Origin: Komarekiella delphini-convector SJRDD-AB1
GTDB taxonomy: Bacteria > Cyanobacteriota > Cyanobacteriia > Cyanobacteriales > Nostocaceae
DNA: 64,000 nucleotides
Assembly: GCF_014831675.1 (NCBI RefSeq)
Contig: NZ_VJXY01000009.1
Span: 62,001 to 126,000 of the forward strand
Reading direction: 5' to 3'
Positions 8,212 to 17,675 of this stretch are shown piece after piece (position 1 is the stretch's first letter; each line of letters begins with the position of its first letter). A program made the translations under genes and the position numbers. A model generated the notes under the pieces. It saw only the letters and a list, made by a program, of their open reading frames with translations. It searched no databases and was not told the DNA's origin.

Positions 8212-9180
8212 TTATGCGCCAATTTGTTCACGATTATGTGGTGCGTCAAAATCAATCAGCGGCCCTTTTGGCACAATCCGAGTTGGATTAACTTGGGGAT
8301 GGCTTCTGTAATAATGCCGTTTGATGTGGTCAAGGTTGCAAGTTTCTTTAACTCCCGGCAGTTGGTAGAGTTCTTTGAGATAATTCCACAGATTGGGATA
8401 ATCTACAATCCGGCGTAAGTTGCATTTGAAATGCACATAATAAACTACATCGAAGCGGAACAAGGTAGTAAACATACACCAGTCCGCTTCTGTAATTTGA
8501 TTTCCGCAAAGATAGCGTTGATTTCCTAATACTTTTTCCCAATGGTCGAGAGCCGCAAATAATTCTGTTACTGCTTCATCATAAGCTGACTGAGTAGTAG
8601 CAAAGCCCGCACGATACACACCATTATTTATTGGTTGATAAATTGCATCAATCGTTTCATCAATTTTTTTTTGTAAATGTTCTGGATAAAAGCTAATATT
8701 TTGTTTAGCTAAAGCATTGAATTCTGTATCGAGCATCCGAATAATTTCGCGGGATTCGTTATTAACTATTGTTCGTTTTTGGGTATCCCACAAAACTGGA
8801 ACTGTCACTCGTCCACTATAGTTAGAATCAGCCTTTAAATAAAGTTGCCATAAATACTGAGTATCATTGACCGTATCAGGAATACTCCCTGGTTCATCGG
8901 TAAATTCCCAGCTATTTTGATCAATTTCCGCAGCGACTACCGATAAACCAATGACGTCTTCCAGCCCTTTCAACTGGCGCATGATTGCAGTGCGACATGC
9001 CCAAGGACAAGCCCAGGAAATATACAAATGATAGCGCCCTGGTTCAGCTTTAAAACCACTAGAACCATCAGATGTGATTTGATTGCGAAAAGTTGTTGAT
9101 GGTCGAACAAATCTACCTTTCGAGTCTTCTTGCTCCCGTTTAGATATCCACTGACCATCTTTAAGAATTCCTAAACCCAT
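8212..9180 (-). CDS. Glutathionyl-hydroquinone reductase (ECM4/YqjG-type GST)
   Basis: 322 residues from ATG 9180, which has AAGGAGAT 5 nt upstream; the Met six codons earlier (9198) is less likely. The thioredoxin-like half carries the catalytic CPWA (58-61, in SWACPWACR), followed by the all-helical C-domain. Family members (Xi-class GSTs) reduce glutathionyl-hydroquinones through the CPW(A/S) cysteine. The conserved VPVLWD, IVNNESREI and PNLWNYLKELY blocks are present. A paralogue of the same length lies at 57652-58620. The gene converges on the Coq4-like gene with a 231-base gap. Confidence 0.9.
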   Translation of the reverse strand: MGLGILKDGQWISKREQEDSKGRFVRPSTTFRNQITSDGSSGFKAEPGRYHLYISWACPWACRTAIMRQLKGLEDVIGLSVVAAEIDQNSWEFTDEPGSIPDTVNDTQYLWQLYLKADSNYSGRVTVPVLWDTQKRTIVNNESREIIRMLDTEFNALAKQNISFYPEHLQKKIDETIDAIYQPINNGVYRAGFATTQSAYDEAVTELFAALDHWEKVLGNQRYLCGNQITEADWCMFTTLFRFDVVYYVHFKCNLRRIVDYPNLWNYLKELYQLPGVKETCNLDHIKRHYYRSHPQVNPTRIVPKGPLIDFDAPHNREQIGA

Positions 9181-9234
9181 AATTATCTCCTTTGTCAAGA
9201 GTCAATGGTCAATATTTAAACTTTGGACTATTAA

Positions 9235-9525
9235 CTACTCAGCGTTGAGAATTTTTGGTACTTTAAAAAATTCGCCTTCCTGTTCAGGCGCACTGTTAAG
9301 AATGGCTTCTCTATCGGGATATGGTTGTAATTCATCGTCTCTAGTAACGTTACTGACATCAATAGCCCTTGTTGTCGGAGTAACATTACTAACATCAAGT
9401 TCATTCATCTGTTGGACATAATCTAGAATATTTCCTAACTGAGAAGTGAATTGCTCCTCTTCTTCCGGGGTCAATTCTAAACGAGCGAGATTAGCAACTT
9501 TGCGAACTTGTTCACGGTCAATCAT
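9235..9525 (-). CDS. gatC: Asp-tRNA(Asn)/Glu-tRNA(Gln) amidotransferase subunit C
   Basis: 96 residues, the normal GatC length. It matches throughout: N-terminal [20 protein letters not shown], the middle [19 protein letters not shown] and the C-terminal FFKVPKIL. GatC stabilises the GatA-GatB interface in the amidotransferase that turns Glu-tRNA(Gln) into Gln-tRNA(Gln). An SNVT tetrapeptide occurs twice (about 46-49 and 57-60). It lies on the same strand as ycf3, separated by a GTCAAAA-type tandem repeat. Confidence 0.93.
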   Translation of the reverse strand: MIDREQVRKVANLARLELTPEEEEQFTSQLGNILDYVQQMNELDVSNVTPTTRAIDVSNVTRDDELQPYPDREAILNSAPEQEGEFFKVPKILNAE

Positions 9526-9530
9526 GTTTA

Positions 9531-9604
9531 GTCAAAAATCAAAGGTCAAAGGTCAAAAGTCAAAAGTCAATAGTCGGTAGTTAATGACTCTTGACTCTTG
9601 ACTA
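9531..9604. repeat. Short tandem repeat, GTCAAAA/GTCAAAG heptamers
   Basis: Consecutive 7-base units of the form GTCAAAG, GTCAAAA, GTCAATA, followed by GACTCTT units in the opposite sense. This is a typical STRR of filamentous cyanobacteria and fills nearly the whole gap between ycf3 and gatC. Confidence 0.8.
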
Positions 9605-10123
9605 AAAGAATACGTCAATTTGCGATCGCCCAGTGGTTTTCAACCAGTTTTGGGCTTCAATGTAGTTGTTGGGAGCCATGCGAATAGCTCTAATCCAATA
9701 GTCTGCTGCTTGGTCAAATAAAGCTTCGCCTCCTTCGTTATCTCCAGCTTCTTTAGCCTTTTCACCTTGGTAGTGGTAAATCACAGCGATGTTATTTAAG
9801 GCTTGGGGTAAGCGTGGATTTAACTCGATTGCTTGATGATACAACTCTAAAGCCTTGTTGTGGTCGCCATTGCTGGCATAGATCAGCCCCATATTGTAGA
9901 GAATATAACCGCGATCGCTGGTATCTTCCTCTAGTGTTAGAGCTTCTTCATAGTATTCCAATGCTTCAGCATATTCCCCTTCTGCCTGGGCTGACATGCC
10001 ATCTCGGTAATAAACAAATGCTTCTTTGGCTTTTTTGTTTGCTGGCAGGATCTTCAGGATGATATCCGCCATCACTGTAAAGGATTTGTCAACAAAATTA
10101 TCGTTTTTTTGCGTTCTTGGCAT
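9602..10123 (-). CDS. ycf3: Photosystem I assembly protein Ycf3
   Basis: 173 residues, the normal Ycf3 length. The N-terminal [20 protein letters not shown] and the block [20 protein letters not shown] are diagnostic. Three TPR repeats follow (about 37-70, 74-107 and 110-150), including [20 protein letters not shown]. Ycf3 is a thylakoid-associated chaperone that helps assemble PsaA/PsaB. It lies upstream of gatC on the same strand. The ATG at 10123 follows a weak purine-rich site. Confidence 0.95.
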   Translation of the reverse strand: MPRTQKNDNFVDKSFTVMADIILKILPANKKAKEAFVYYRDGMSAQAEGEYAEALEYYEEALTLEEDTSDRGYILYNMGLIYASNGDHNKALELYHQAIELNPRLPQALNNIAVIYHYQGEKAKEAGDNEGGEALFDQAADYWIRAIRMAPNNYIEAQNWLKTTGRSQIDVFF

Positions 10124-10209
10124 ATGTGCCTCTGTGTTTGTGTAGCTATTTGAAGATTGGGGATGGGATATTGGATATTGAAAAAACTCTTCTCTAGTCC
10201 ATAGTATAC

Positions 10210-10272
10210 AGTCCCTAGTCCCCAGTCCCCAGTCCCCAGTCCCCAGTCCCCAGTCCCTAGTCCCTAGTCCCT
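10210..10272. repeat. STRR: nine tandem AGTCCC(C/T) heptamers
   Basis: Nine uninterrupted 7-base units: one AGTCCCT, five AGTCCCC, three AGTCCCT. The right end runs into the 3' end of the YedK-like gene and supplies the TAG stop codon of that gene (complement of cta at 10271-10273). Confidence 0.92.
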
Positions 10273-10972
10273 AGCCCTCACTAATGGGCATGATGCATTC
10301 TGGACTGTTATGCCGAGCGTTGTTCACTAGGGTGCTAACTGGATAAGCAGTCATTGCTGGCGCTGGATAGGGATGCAATAGCTGCTGTAGTGGTTGGGGC
10401 GTTTGCACTTGGGGATCTAGCCATAAATCGTAATCTTGTGGCTCTAAAATCACTGGCATGCGATCGTGGATGGGTTGCATTAGTTCATTAGCTGCCGTTG
10501 TCAAAATTGTACAAGAGGTTATTTCTTCATTGGAAGGCGTTCCCCCTGGGGGTTGCCGTAGGCATCGCCAAGTCTCCCACAACCCCGCGAAGGCAAAAGG
10601 TTGCTCATCTTGAAGACGAAAATAAAACGGCTGCTTTTTACCTTGTTGCTTTTGCCATTCATAAAAGCCATCAGCTAGCACTAAACAGCGTCGGTGCTTA
10701 AAAGCTGACCGAAAAGACGGTTTTTCAGCAACAGTTTCAGCCCTAGCATTGATCAGTTTCGCTCCTATTCCTGAATCTTTCGCCCATGAGGGAATTAATC
10801 CCCAACGTAACTGCTGAAATTCTCGTTTGTCGCTATCCAGTTTATGTAACACTGTTGCCACCATTTGCGTAGGTGCAATGTTATATCCGGCTGCTAAATC
10901 CATAGCTTGCTGAACATGAAAAATATGGGCTAAAGCCGTTGCTGGCTGGTTTAAAGTAAATCTTCCACACAT
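10271..10972 (-). CDS. SOS-response-associated peptidase family protein (YedK/HMCES-like)
   Basis: 233 residues from ATG 10972. This start is fixed by chemistry: after Met removal the catalytic Cys2 (MCGRF) forms a thiazolidine crosslink to abasic sites in single-stranded DNA. The longer version starting at 10990 would bury Cys2. Seen: MCGRFTL, LRWGLIPSW (55-63), the NARAET block (75-80), GFYEW with Glu105, and the HDRMPVIL motif with the active-site His. All key residues are intact, so it should protect abasic sites at replication forks. The stop codon is supplied by the adjoining heptamer repeat. Confidence 0.93.
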   Translation of the reverse strand: MCGRFTLNQPATALAHIFHVQQAMDLAAGYNIAPTQMVATVLHKLDSDKREFQQLRWGLIPSWAKDSGIGAKLINARAETVAEKPSFRSAFKHRRCLVLADGFYEWQKQQGKKQPFYFRLQDEQPFAFAGLWETWRCLRQPPGGTPSNEEITSCTILTTAANELMQPIHDRMPVILEPQDYDLWLDPQVQTPQPLQQLLHPYPAPAMTAYPVSTLVNNARHNSPECIMPISEG

Positions 10973-11171
10973 ACTTTTATTCTCAACCACTGACTAGAAT
11001 TAAACATCTAATTACCGAAAATAAATAATACTTTTTTTTATTTTTGCAAATAATTATGTGTTGCACTTAGAAACTAAAATATAAGAAAATATCCGGTTTT
11101 TTGAAAATCATTTGGTAAGATATTGTATTTTGAACCCTTAATTCTCAACATATTCCTCACATACTTTTGGC

Positions 11172-11783
11172 ATGGAAACGCTACGTTTGTACGATTTTTT
11201 ACCTTCTGGGAATGGTTATAAGATACGTCTTTTATTGACACAACTGGGTATGCCCTTTGATAGGGTAGAAGTTAACATCTTGAAAGGCGAGACTAGAACA
11301 CCAGAATTTTTAAGTAAAAATCCTAACGGTAAGATACCAACTTTGGAAATTGAGCCAGGGAAATACTTGGCTGAATCAAATGCCATATTGGTGTATCTAA
11401 GTGAATGCACAGAATTTTTACCATATGACCGCTTTTCGCGATCGCAAGTGTTGCAATGGTTATTTTTTGAACAATCTAGCCATGAACCTTTTATTGCTAC
11501 TTCAAGATTTTGGATTTCAATTTTGGGTAAAGCTGAAGAATATCGTGAAGCCATAGAGCAAAAACGTAAACCGGGTTATGCAGCACTTAGCTTGATGGAA
11601 AACCATTTAACCTCTCACATTTTTTTTGTGGGAGAGCGTTACACTATTGCTGATATTGCCTTGTTTGCTTACACTCATGTAGCTGATGAAGGTGGGTTTG
11701 ATTTGACACAATTTCCTGCTATCCAAGGTTGGATAGAGCGAGTCAAAGCTCAGCCGAGATATATCAGTATTACACAAGAGTAA
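11172..11783 (+). CDS. Glutathione S-transferase family protein
   Basis: 203 residues with the two-domain GST layout. The N-terminal thioredoxin fold (1-80) has a Ser/Asn-containing active-site loop (FLPSGNGYKI), the cis-Pro block GKIPTLEI and the glutathione-gamma-Glu contact ESNAIL (68-73). The all-helical C-domain includes YTIADIALFAYTHVADEGG, the N-capping/hydrophobic staple region. It looks complete. The substrate cannot be read from sequence. It is divergent from the YedK-like gene across a 200-base AT-rich gap. Confidence 0.9.
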   Translation: METLRLYDFLPSGNGYKIRLLLTQLGMPFDRVEVNILKGETRTPEFLSKNPNGKIPTLEIEPGKYLAESNAILVYLSECTEFLPYDRFSRSQVLQWLFFEQSSHEPFIATSRFWISILGKAEEYREAIEQKRKPGYAALSLMENHLTSHIFFVGERYTIADIALFAYTHVADEGGFDLTQFPAIQGWIERVKAQPRYISITQE

Positions 11784-11891
11784 AAATTCTGCTTTGTGAG
11801 TTTTTAGCTTTTGTTCCCTGGCTCTACCAGGGAATACATTGAGTGAAAGTATTCATAACTAAACAGCAAAGTAACAATAAAGTAATTAATA

Positions 11892-12119
11892 CTAAGTTTC
11901 AGTATTAATTTCAATTAGTTTTTGCCGAGAAGATAAACCAATCTTAATTTGGATATAAGATTTGGACACATCAAATTTTTCGGCTAGTAGTTTAATTAAC
12001 TCTTCATTAGCCTTGCCATCTACTGGAGGCGATTTTAAATACACAATCAGACTGCCATCAGGTTGTTCTTCGATTTTCTGTTGCTTTGAATTAGGTTTAA
12101 CCTTGACTTTTTTTTGCAT
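11892..12119 (-). CDS. DUF167/YggU-family protein
   Basis: 75 residues matching the small DUF167 fold: [14 protein letters not shown], then the central [19 protein letters not shown] and [11 protein letters not shown]. The family is widespread with no settled function. Its ATG overlaps the 3' end of the DUF2809 gene by 23 bases, so the two are translationally linked. Last gene of the four-gene DUF2993-DUF2231-DUF2809-DUF167 run. Confidence 0.88.
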   Translation of the reverse strand: MQKKVKVKPNSKQQKIEEQPDGSLIVYLKSPPVDGKANEELIKLLAEKFDVSKSYIQIKIGLSSRQKLIEINTET

Positions 12120-12513
12120 AACCGATTCCTCGTAATTGCCGCAGCCACAACCAACCTAAAACACAACCCAATGCATAATGAGGAAAATCCCACCAAGCAA
12201 AGGTAGTACCAAGTAACAATTTACCTATTAAGGTAGCGCGAATCTCTTCTAACAGTGGCGGATGCCAAAGTTGCAAGAATTCTAATATACAGGTGATGAC
12301 AAAAACCCATAAAGGGATTTGGATTACCGCTGCCCGACTTCTAGCAAACCAAAACGCGAACAAGCACCAAAAGATTTCGTAAAAAACTGCTGCACCGTAG
12401 TTATTAAACCACTGATAGGCAGGCCCAGTGTAATACTTAAAGAAAAAGCCCATCACGACAACGATGAGCAGAGAAAGAATTATAAATAGTGATTGGTTAA
12501 GATTGCGGTGCAT
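12097..12513 (-). CDS. DUF2809-type membrane protein
   Basis: 138 residues from ATG 12513 ([20 protein letters not shown]). An in-frame Met 51 codons upstream is rejected because the extra residues are encoded by a palindromic repeat (12575-12608) and read as non-conserved sequence. It has about four hydrophobic segments with the DUF2809-like pattern [37 protein letters not shown] and [18 protein letters not shown]. Function unknown. It overlaps the DUF167 gene by 23 bases. Confidence 0.78.
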   Translation of the reverse strand: MHRNLNQSLFIILSLLIVVVMGFFFKYYTGPAYQWFNNYGAAVFYEIFWCLFAFWFARSRAAVIQIPLWVFVITCILEFLQLWHPPLLEEIRATLIGKLLLGTTFAWWDFPHYALGCVLGWLWLRQLRGIGYAKKSQG

Positions 12514-12574
12514 TTTTTCAAGACTAGAGGACAAGGAAAATTTTAGCCTTTGCACCACCGGCTCAATAATTCCC

Positions 12575-12608
12575 AAGATCCCCGACTTCTCAAAGAAGTC
12601 GGGGATTT
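12575..12608. repeat. Palindromic repeat, AAGATCCCCGACTTCT type
   Basis: Arms AAGATCCCCGACTTCT and AGAAGTCGGGGATTT with a short loop. It is the same family as the perfect palindrome at 30437-30472, with a decayed copy near 15324-15350. It lies between the DUF2231 and DUF2809 genes and could form an attenuating hairpin in their transcript. Confidence 0.75.
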
Positions 12609-12628
12609 GAACACCGCGACTTCTCACG

Positions 12629-13171
12629 TTATGGATATCTTCTGCTGCCAGCACCAACCACACCAATTTTGTGTCGATAGGAGAGTTCGGCGCCGAACCA
12701 GCCGGAAAGGCTAGTTAGCGTCCCGACAACGAGCGAGATTAACAATCCCCAAGGTAGTATGCGTGACTCAGGATCACCCAAACGCAGAAGGAAGTTAACA
12801 AGTGTCAAGACTAAAAGAGAAACGTTAAGAATCAGATGCGCCCAGCCGGCGCTACGCTTGCGGACTCGTTCAATTTGTAAAAAGTCGCTCAAGCCGATCG
12901 CAGCGGCTAAGACGCCTCCTGCTAAGCCGAGTCCGATTAACCATAATGAAGCCCTAGCCCAAAAGAAATCACGAGTTAACCAATAGCCAAAGTCGCTTCC
13001 CAAGGCGGCGGCGAGAAAAGCTATAGGAAAGATCACACTTAAGGGGTGTAGAGGATGTCCAGCGATCGCAACTGTACTGGGTACGCCGCTATCAAGATAC
13101 TCACTGTCATTACTTTCAATAACAGGTGGAATATTTGGGAAAGGTGTAGAACTTGTTTCTGTAGTTTCCAT
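12629..13171 (-). CDS. DUF2231-type membrane protein
   Basis: 180 residues. A soluble acidic N-terminus (1-35) is followed by the diagnostic GHPLHPLSVIFPIAFLAAAL and about four membrane segments (45-65, 78-98, 110-130, 140-160). DUF2231 proteins carry a conserved His-Pro-x-His-Pro motif suggestive of haem or metal contact, but the function is unsettled. It starts 18 bases after the DUF2993 gene and is probably in one transcript with it. Confidence 0.85.
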   Translation of the reverse strand: METTETSSTPFPNIPPVIESNDSEYLDSGVPSTVAIAGHPLHPLSVIFPIAFLAAALGSDFGYWLTRDFFWARASLWLIGLGLAGGVLAAAIGLSDFLQIERVRKRSAGWAHLILNVSLLVLTLVNFLLRLGDPESRILPWGLLISLVVGTLTSLSGWFGAELSYRHKIGVVGAGSRRYP

Positions 13172-13189
13172 TAGCTTAGTATCCTAAAT

Positions 13190-13930
13190 TTAAGCGGTAG
13201 GTATTTGTTCAACGTGAGCTTCAGCTTGCAGCGTTAATTTGCCTGTTTCTACTTCTAGTTGCTTAACTCGTAGGGTCATTCCTTCTAAATCGAAGTTACT
13301 TAAATTCAAAATTTCGCTGGTTTGATCTATCAAAGCTTTTGTCAGATCTGGAGATATTTCCTCACCTTCGCCATACTCGACATTTTCCAGAGAAACTGTT
13401 TGTCCGTTAGGGCTAACACGAGGTATCGCTGAAAAGTCAACTTGCTGGGTTTCGCCAGTTTCTTTGATTAAGATACTGGCATTAAGTGCTACTTTGCCCT
13501 CTCCAGGTAAACGAAAATCCACGTGTTGAAGTTCAATAGCTACTGGTTGCCCGTTGACGTTTATTTTCTGACTTTGCAGTTGTAAACGTACGTAGTCAGA
13601 GTTGAAAGCGCGATTGATATCAGTTTCGATTAGTACAACCCTTGTGCTGGCTTCAGTAGGTTTAGTCAGTTCAATTTTACCAAAAGCAACACTCAAAGGA
13701 TTAATGGCAACGCTATCCATTTGCATTTCCATTTCTTCGACGCGGAGGTCTTTTTGCATTACTAAACCTTCGCCTTCAATGGTGACTGCATCTACCTGTC
13801 CCTGAACCAGTTTGAGCGGGTCGGTTTTGACATTTACATCCAAATTTTCTACTTCATCTAACTGGCTAGACAAACCGATTTCTGCCGCTTTATTCAGGGC
13901 TTGTTCTCCTAGTCCAGAACTTTCTGGCAT
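13190..13930 (-). CDS. DUF2993 (LmeA-like phospholipid-binding) protein
   Basis: 246 residues with the alternating beta pattern of DUF2993: LGEQALNKAAEIGLSSQLDE, then repeated amphipathic strands (VDAVTIEGEGLVMQKDLRVE, LRVKQLEVETGKLTLQAEAH). Family members are thought to bind lipids, by analogy with mycobacterial LmeA. No signal peptide is evident, so a cytoplasmic or peripheral-membrane location is likely. First gene of a minus-strand run with DUF2231, DUF2809 and DUF167. It is divergent from the hemerythrin gene. Confidence 0.82.
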   Translation of the reverse strand: MPESSGLGEQALNKAAEIGLSSQLDEVENLDVNVKTDPLKLVQGQVDAVTIEGEGLVMQKDLRVEEMEMQMDSVAINPLSVAFGKIELTKPTEASTRVVLIETDINRAFNSDYVRLQLQSQKINVNGQPVAIELQHVDFRLPGEGKVALNASILIKETGETQQVDFSAIPRVSPNGQTVSLENVEYGEGEEISPDLTKALIDQTSEILNLSNFDLEGMTLRVKQLEVETGKLTLQAEAHVEQIPTA

Positions 13931-14187
13931 TATGAATTAATCTCCTATTTAACATCCCTGAGTCAATCTATAAAACTAATATTAAAAATTTATCTATCTG
14001 AGGATGGAGTACGGATTTTATAGTTGTATATCTAAAAGTAGAAGTAGATAAAAGATGAGAATAATCTTTGATTTTCTATCTAGAGTTGCGAAACTTAATC
14101 GCTCAAAAGAAAGATGGAATCTAGCTAATCTATGTGCCAACCTTATATTAGTAATAAATACGAACACTAGGCCGAGGAGAACAACAG

Positions 14188-15240
14188 ATGGTAGCTACAT
14201 TAGATGATACCAAACGTAATGCTATTGCCATTAAATTGGCAAGTATGAAAGCAATGCAGCAGTTAATCATCGAAAATGAGAAGCTAGTTTTGGGAGCAGG
14301 TCTTGATACAGAAATTGCTGACCGTTTTCGGGATTTTCTCAAAGATGATGAAAAAAATCTTGGTGTTCTGGAAACTATAATCGGTCAATATGGCATTCAA
14401 GCTGAACCAAAGCAAACCGTTCAACAATTAATTGAAACTGTTCAAAAATTGATGAAAGGTTCTGAGCTAAGCTTATACGAAAAAGTAGCTCAGCATGAAT
14501 TGCTGAAGCATCAACAAGTAATGACCGGATTGATAGTTCACAAAGCAGCACAAAAAGTTGGTGCTGACGTGATGCTAGCGATCGGGCCTTTGAATACCAT
14601 TAACTTTGAGAACCGCGCTCACCAAGAACAACTTAAAGGTGTTTTAGAAATTTTGGGTGTCCGCGAACTAACTGGACAAGATGCAGATCAAGGAATTTGG
14701 GCACGCGTTCAAGATGCAATGGCAGCATTCAGCGGTGTGGTAGGTAGTGCTGTTACCCAAAGCAGTGACAAAAAAGATATGAATATCCAGGACGTTATCC
14801 GCCTGGATCATGGGAAGGTAAATACCCTGTTCACCGAACTGCTGCAAAGCAACGATCCACAAAAGATCCAAGAGTATTTCGGTCAAATTTTCAAGGATTT
14901 AACTGCCCACGCTGAAGCTGAAGAGGAAGTTGTCTATCCAAGAGTACGTCCTTTCTATGGTCAAGAAAACACCCAAGAGTTGTTTGATGAACAAGCTGAA
15001 ATGAAACGGGTGTTAGAAGAAATTAAGGCTCTCAGCCCTTCTTCATCTCAATTCAAAGACAAAGTTAGACAATTGATGGAAGCTGTTGGCGACCACATGC
15101 GTCAAGAAGAAAGCACAATGTTTGCTGCTATTCGCAACAACTTAAGCTCAGACCAAAGTGAGCAATTAGCTACTGAATTCAAAGCTGCTAAAACCCGAAT
15201 TCAACAAAAGTTGGGCGTTGTTAGCGAATCGAAAATGTAA
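14188..15240 (+). CDS. Hemerythrin HHE-domain protein
   Basis: 350 residues in two helical halves. The C-terminal half (about 203-335) has a hemerythrin-like layout: LDHGKVNTLF (first His), AHAEAEEEVVYP (His and Glu), and VGDHMRQEESTMF (His and Glu). These residues would ligate a di-iron centre. The N-terminal half (1-190) is an all-helical, four-helix-bundle-like domain with an HQEQLKGVLE segment, plausibly a degenerate ferritin-like or HHE domain. Likely role: oxygen, NO or iron handling. GAGGAG about 10 bases before ATG 14188 supports the start. A hairpin terminator follows at 15290. Confidence 0.88.
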   Translation: MVATLDDTKRNAIAIKLASMKAMQQLIIENEKLVLGAGLDTEIADRFRDFLKDDEKNLGVLETIIGQYGIQAEPKQTVQQLIETVQKLMKGSELSLYEKVAQHELLKHQQVMTGLIVHKAAQKVGADVMLAIGPLNTINFENRAHQEQLKGVLEILGVRELTGQDADQGIWARVQDAMAAFSGVVGSAVTQSSDKKDMNIQDVIRLDHGKVNTLFTELLQSNDPQKIQEYFGQIFKDLTAHAEAEEEVVYPRVRPFYGQENTQELFDEQAEMKRVLEEIKALSPSSSQFKDKVRQLMEAVGDHMRQEESTMFAAIRNNLSSDQSEQLATEFKAAKTRIQQKLGVVSESKM

Positions 15241-15289
15241 TTAATAGATAGAGCAATGCAAAACTTTGTCTAGGTTAACTTAAGAAAGT

Positions 15290-15321
15290 AACTCCCAGCA
15301 CTATGTGTTGGGAGTTTTTTT
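15290..15321 (+). terminator. Rho-independent terminator after the hemerythrin gene
   Basis: An 11-base stem (AACTCCCAGCA pairing with TGTTGGGAGTT, one G-T pair) with a CTATG loop, then a T-tract. It lies 50 bases after the stop codon. Strong by eye. Confidence 0.88.
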
Positions 15322-15386
15322 CAGATTTCCGACTTATTAAAGAAGTCAGGAATCTTGTAAAGGAATCTTGTAATTGAAAACGATAT

Positions 15387-16736
15387 TTAACTACAAACTT
15401 GTTGCAGTGTCGTGGTGAAATTAGGGTAGGAAATAGCAGCTGCTTCTGCACGGTGAATAGTAGTAATTCCAGTGGCAACTAAAGCAGCGATCGCTAAACT
15501 CATGGCAATGCGATGATCTGTATGGCTATCTACGTCAGTACCCACTAAGGGTGTACCGCCAGTAATTTCCATACCATCAGATAATTCGGTTACTTTTGCT
15601 CCCATTTTATTGAGTTGTTGAGTCATTACAGTAATGCGATCGCTTTCTTTAACCCGCAACTCAGCTGCATCCCGAATAATTGTTGTTCCTTCGGCAAATA
15701 CAGCCGCCACTGCCAAAATTGGAATTTCATCAATTAATCTAGGTATGATATCTCCAGCAATAGTGCAACTTTGCAAACGACTAGAACGCACGCGTAAATC
15801 GGCTACTGGTTCACCAGCAACTTCTCGCTGATTTTCCAGCTGAATATCTGCTCCCATGAGAGCTAAAGCTTCCAAGATCCCCGTGCGACTGGGATTAACG
15901 CCCACATTTTCAATTACCAGTTCGGAATCGGGTACAATTGCCCCAGCTACTAACCAAAAGGCAGCTGAACTAATATCACCTGGTACAATTACTGATTGTC
16001 CATGCAGTTGAGCAGGGCCGGTAATAGTAACGCTGTTAGTTTCTGGCTCGATGCTAAGTTCTGCCCCAAATGCCCGTAGCATTCGTTCGCTGTGGTCGCG
16101 GGAAAGCGCGGGTTCTGTAACAGTAGTTTGTCCCTCAGTCATTAAACCCGCAAGCAAGATGCAAGATTTAACTTGAGCTGAGGCGATAGGGGAATAGTAA
16201 TGAGTGGGTTTGAGGGCTTGTCCTTGAATTGCCAGTGGTGCTAAAGAGTTGCCTTTGCGTCCCCAAATTTGGGCCCCCATTTGTTGCAAAGGTTTAACTA
16301 CGCGAGACATGGGGCGCGATCGCAATGAACCATCACCCGTTACAGTAAAAAAACGCCCCGGATGAGATGCCAAAATTCCTAACATCAGTCGCAGTGTTGT
16401 ACCAGAGTTGCCAGCATTTAACACATCAAAGGGTTCTTGCAAATTCCCCAGACCAATCCCTTTAACCCGTACTAATTCCGTATTGAGTTCCGAAATTTCC
16501 GCACCCATAGCTTGGAAACAGCTAGCAGTACTACGGGGGTCTTCTCCCAAGAGAAGACCTTGGATTTGAGTTTCACCTTGGGCTAGAGCGCCCAACATCA
16601 GCGCCCGGTGGGAGATAGATTTGTCCCCAGGTATTCGGATAGAACCCTGTAGGGATAGTCCATGAGAGGGGCGCTGAATTATTAACTTATGAGAAAGATC
16701 TTCTTGAGTTTCTACGGTTATAACAGAAGCCGACAT
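15387..16736 (-). CDS. aroA: 3-phosphoshikimate 1-carboxyvinyltransferase (EPSP synthase)
   Basis: 449 residues. It catalyses the sixth step of the shikimate pathway (shikimate-3-P plus PEP to EPSP), feeding aromatic amino acids, folate and prenylquinones. Seen: [20 protein letters not shown] near residue 33, the PEP-loop [15 protein letters not shown] (107-121), RPM(S/G) phosphate loop, [21 protein letters not shown] and the [13 protein letters not shown] motif. Substrate-binding residues look intact. The N-terminal 25 residues are poorly conserved, so the true start could be slightly downstream of ATG 16736. Confidence 0.95.
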   Translation of the reverse strand: MSASVITVETQEDLSHKLIIQRPSHGLSLQGSIRIPGDKSISHRALMLGALAQGETQIQGLLLGEDPRSTASCFQAMGAEISELNTELVRVKGIGLGNLQEPFDVLNAGNSGTTLRLMLGILASHPGRFFTVTGDGSLRSRPMSRVVKPLQQMGAQIWGRKGNSLAPLAIQGQALKPTHYYSPIASAQVKSCILLAGLMTEGQTTVTEPALSRDHSERMLRAFGAELSIEPETNSVTITGPAQLHGQSVIVPGDISSAAFWLVAGAIVPDSELVIENVGVNPSRTGILEALALMGADIQLENQREVAGEPVADLRVRSSRLQSCTIAGDIIPRLIDEIPILAVAAVFAEGTTIIRDAAELRVKESDRITVMTQQLNKMGAKVTELSDGMEITGGTPLVGTDVDSHTDHRIAMSLAIAALVATGITTIHRAEAAAISYPNFTTTLQQVCS

Positions 16737-17108
16737 TTAGGATACACTGGCTTTTGAATACACCGGAAGTTCATAAGTGACTTAAATTTGCCACTGCTGA
16801 TAACTTCCTGCCTAGTATCCTATCGCTTTTTGCTGTATGAAATTTACTCAAATCTTTAGGATTTTTGCCTTAGAGTAATAACAAGAAGATTTACAAGCTT
16901 TATCTGCTCAGCTTTCTCTACAAAAAGCGCCATTTTTGCAGTCTAGACCCACATACTACCTGTTTGCACTCTGATTCGTCTAGCTTAACAACTCAGCAGA
17001 TTCAGTTAATATTAAGCATGTTTTACTATTTAGTTGCTTACCTTGACTTGCTAGACCCCCTAGTGTTTATTTCATTTTGTTCAATAGCTTTTAGCCCTTA
17101 TCGCTCTC
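16737..17108. other. Intergenic region upstream of aroA
   Basis: 372 bases between the divergent aroA and the hypothetical gene at 17109. AT-rich, with promoter-like TATAAT-type words but no clear gene, repeat or RNA that I can defend. Confidence 0.4.
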
Positions 17109-17621
17109 ATGCTGACCCATCACCGCAAGCCCGTGTGCTTATCACTTATTTCTACTGACTTACCAGTCTGGTCTGTTGTCGAAACTGCCGGAACATTGTA
17201 TCAGAAAGATACTGATCGGTTCCATTTACTACTGACTGCACCACCTCTAATTAGTTGCGAAGTAGCGAGTTTCCAAAGTCCACAAGACATACTTCCCCAA
17301 ACAAAAAGCAACGCTTATGCTCCCACCAGTCCCAGAATTTTGTGGCTAGAGATTTCCCCTTACCGGGTAATCATGACTATGCAAGGTAACGCTCAAGTGA
17401 GTTATCGTCATTTTTGGGAACAGGGCGTTTATGGCATTAGCCGTTTTTGGTTGCCCGCTGAGTCATTGCAACCTAACTACCCCATTCGTTTACGCAATTT
17501 TACTAGTAGCCTATCTCTCACTGGACACCCATTGCCAGAGCATTTGCGGGTGGAATACGAGTTATGGGCGGAAAAAGTCCAATTGGGACACTACGTCCTT
17601 AATTTGGAAATTAAGCACTGA
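17109..17621 (+). CDS. Hypothetical soluble protein
   Basis: 170 residues with mixed beta structure, no signal peptide and no membrane segment. Tryptophan and aromatic residues are frequent (RILWLEISPYRVIM, YGISRFWLPAES, VEYELWAEKVQLGHYVL). The C-terminal half looks like a compact folded domain; the first 40 residues are less certain. There is no clear ribosome-binding site at ATG 17109. I do not recognise the family. The composition is normal for the window, which supports a real gene. Confidence 0.55.
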   Translation: MLTHHRKPVCLSLISTDLPVWSVVETAGTLYQKDTDRFHLLLTAPPLISCEVASFQSPQDILPQTKSNAYAPTSPRILWLEISPYRVIMTMQGNAQVSYRHFWEQGVYGISRFWLPAESLQPNYPIRLRNFTSSLSLTGHPLPEHLRVEYELWAEKVQLGHYVLNLEIKH

Positions 17622-17675
17622 TACTTTAGAGATTCGGGACTGGGTAGACAAAAGGGCAAGGTGAATAAATAATAA

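Noticed and set aside
12514-12666. Longer start for the DUF2809 gene
   Set aside because: The extra 51 residues are read through a dispersed palindrome and do not resemble the family.
16964-17158. 64-codon frame upstream of the hypothetical gene
   Set aside because: Overlaps the better frame at 17109 in another phase; no family or start signal.
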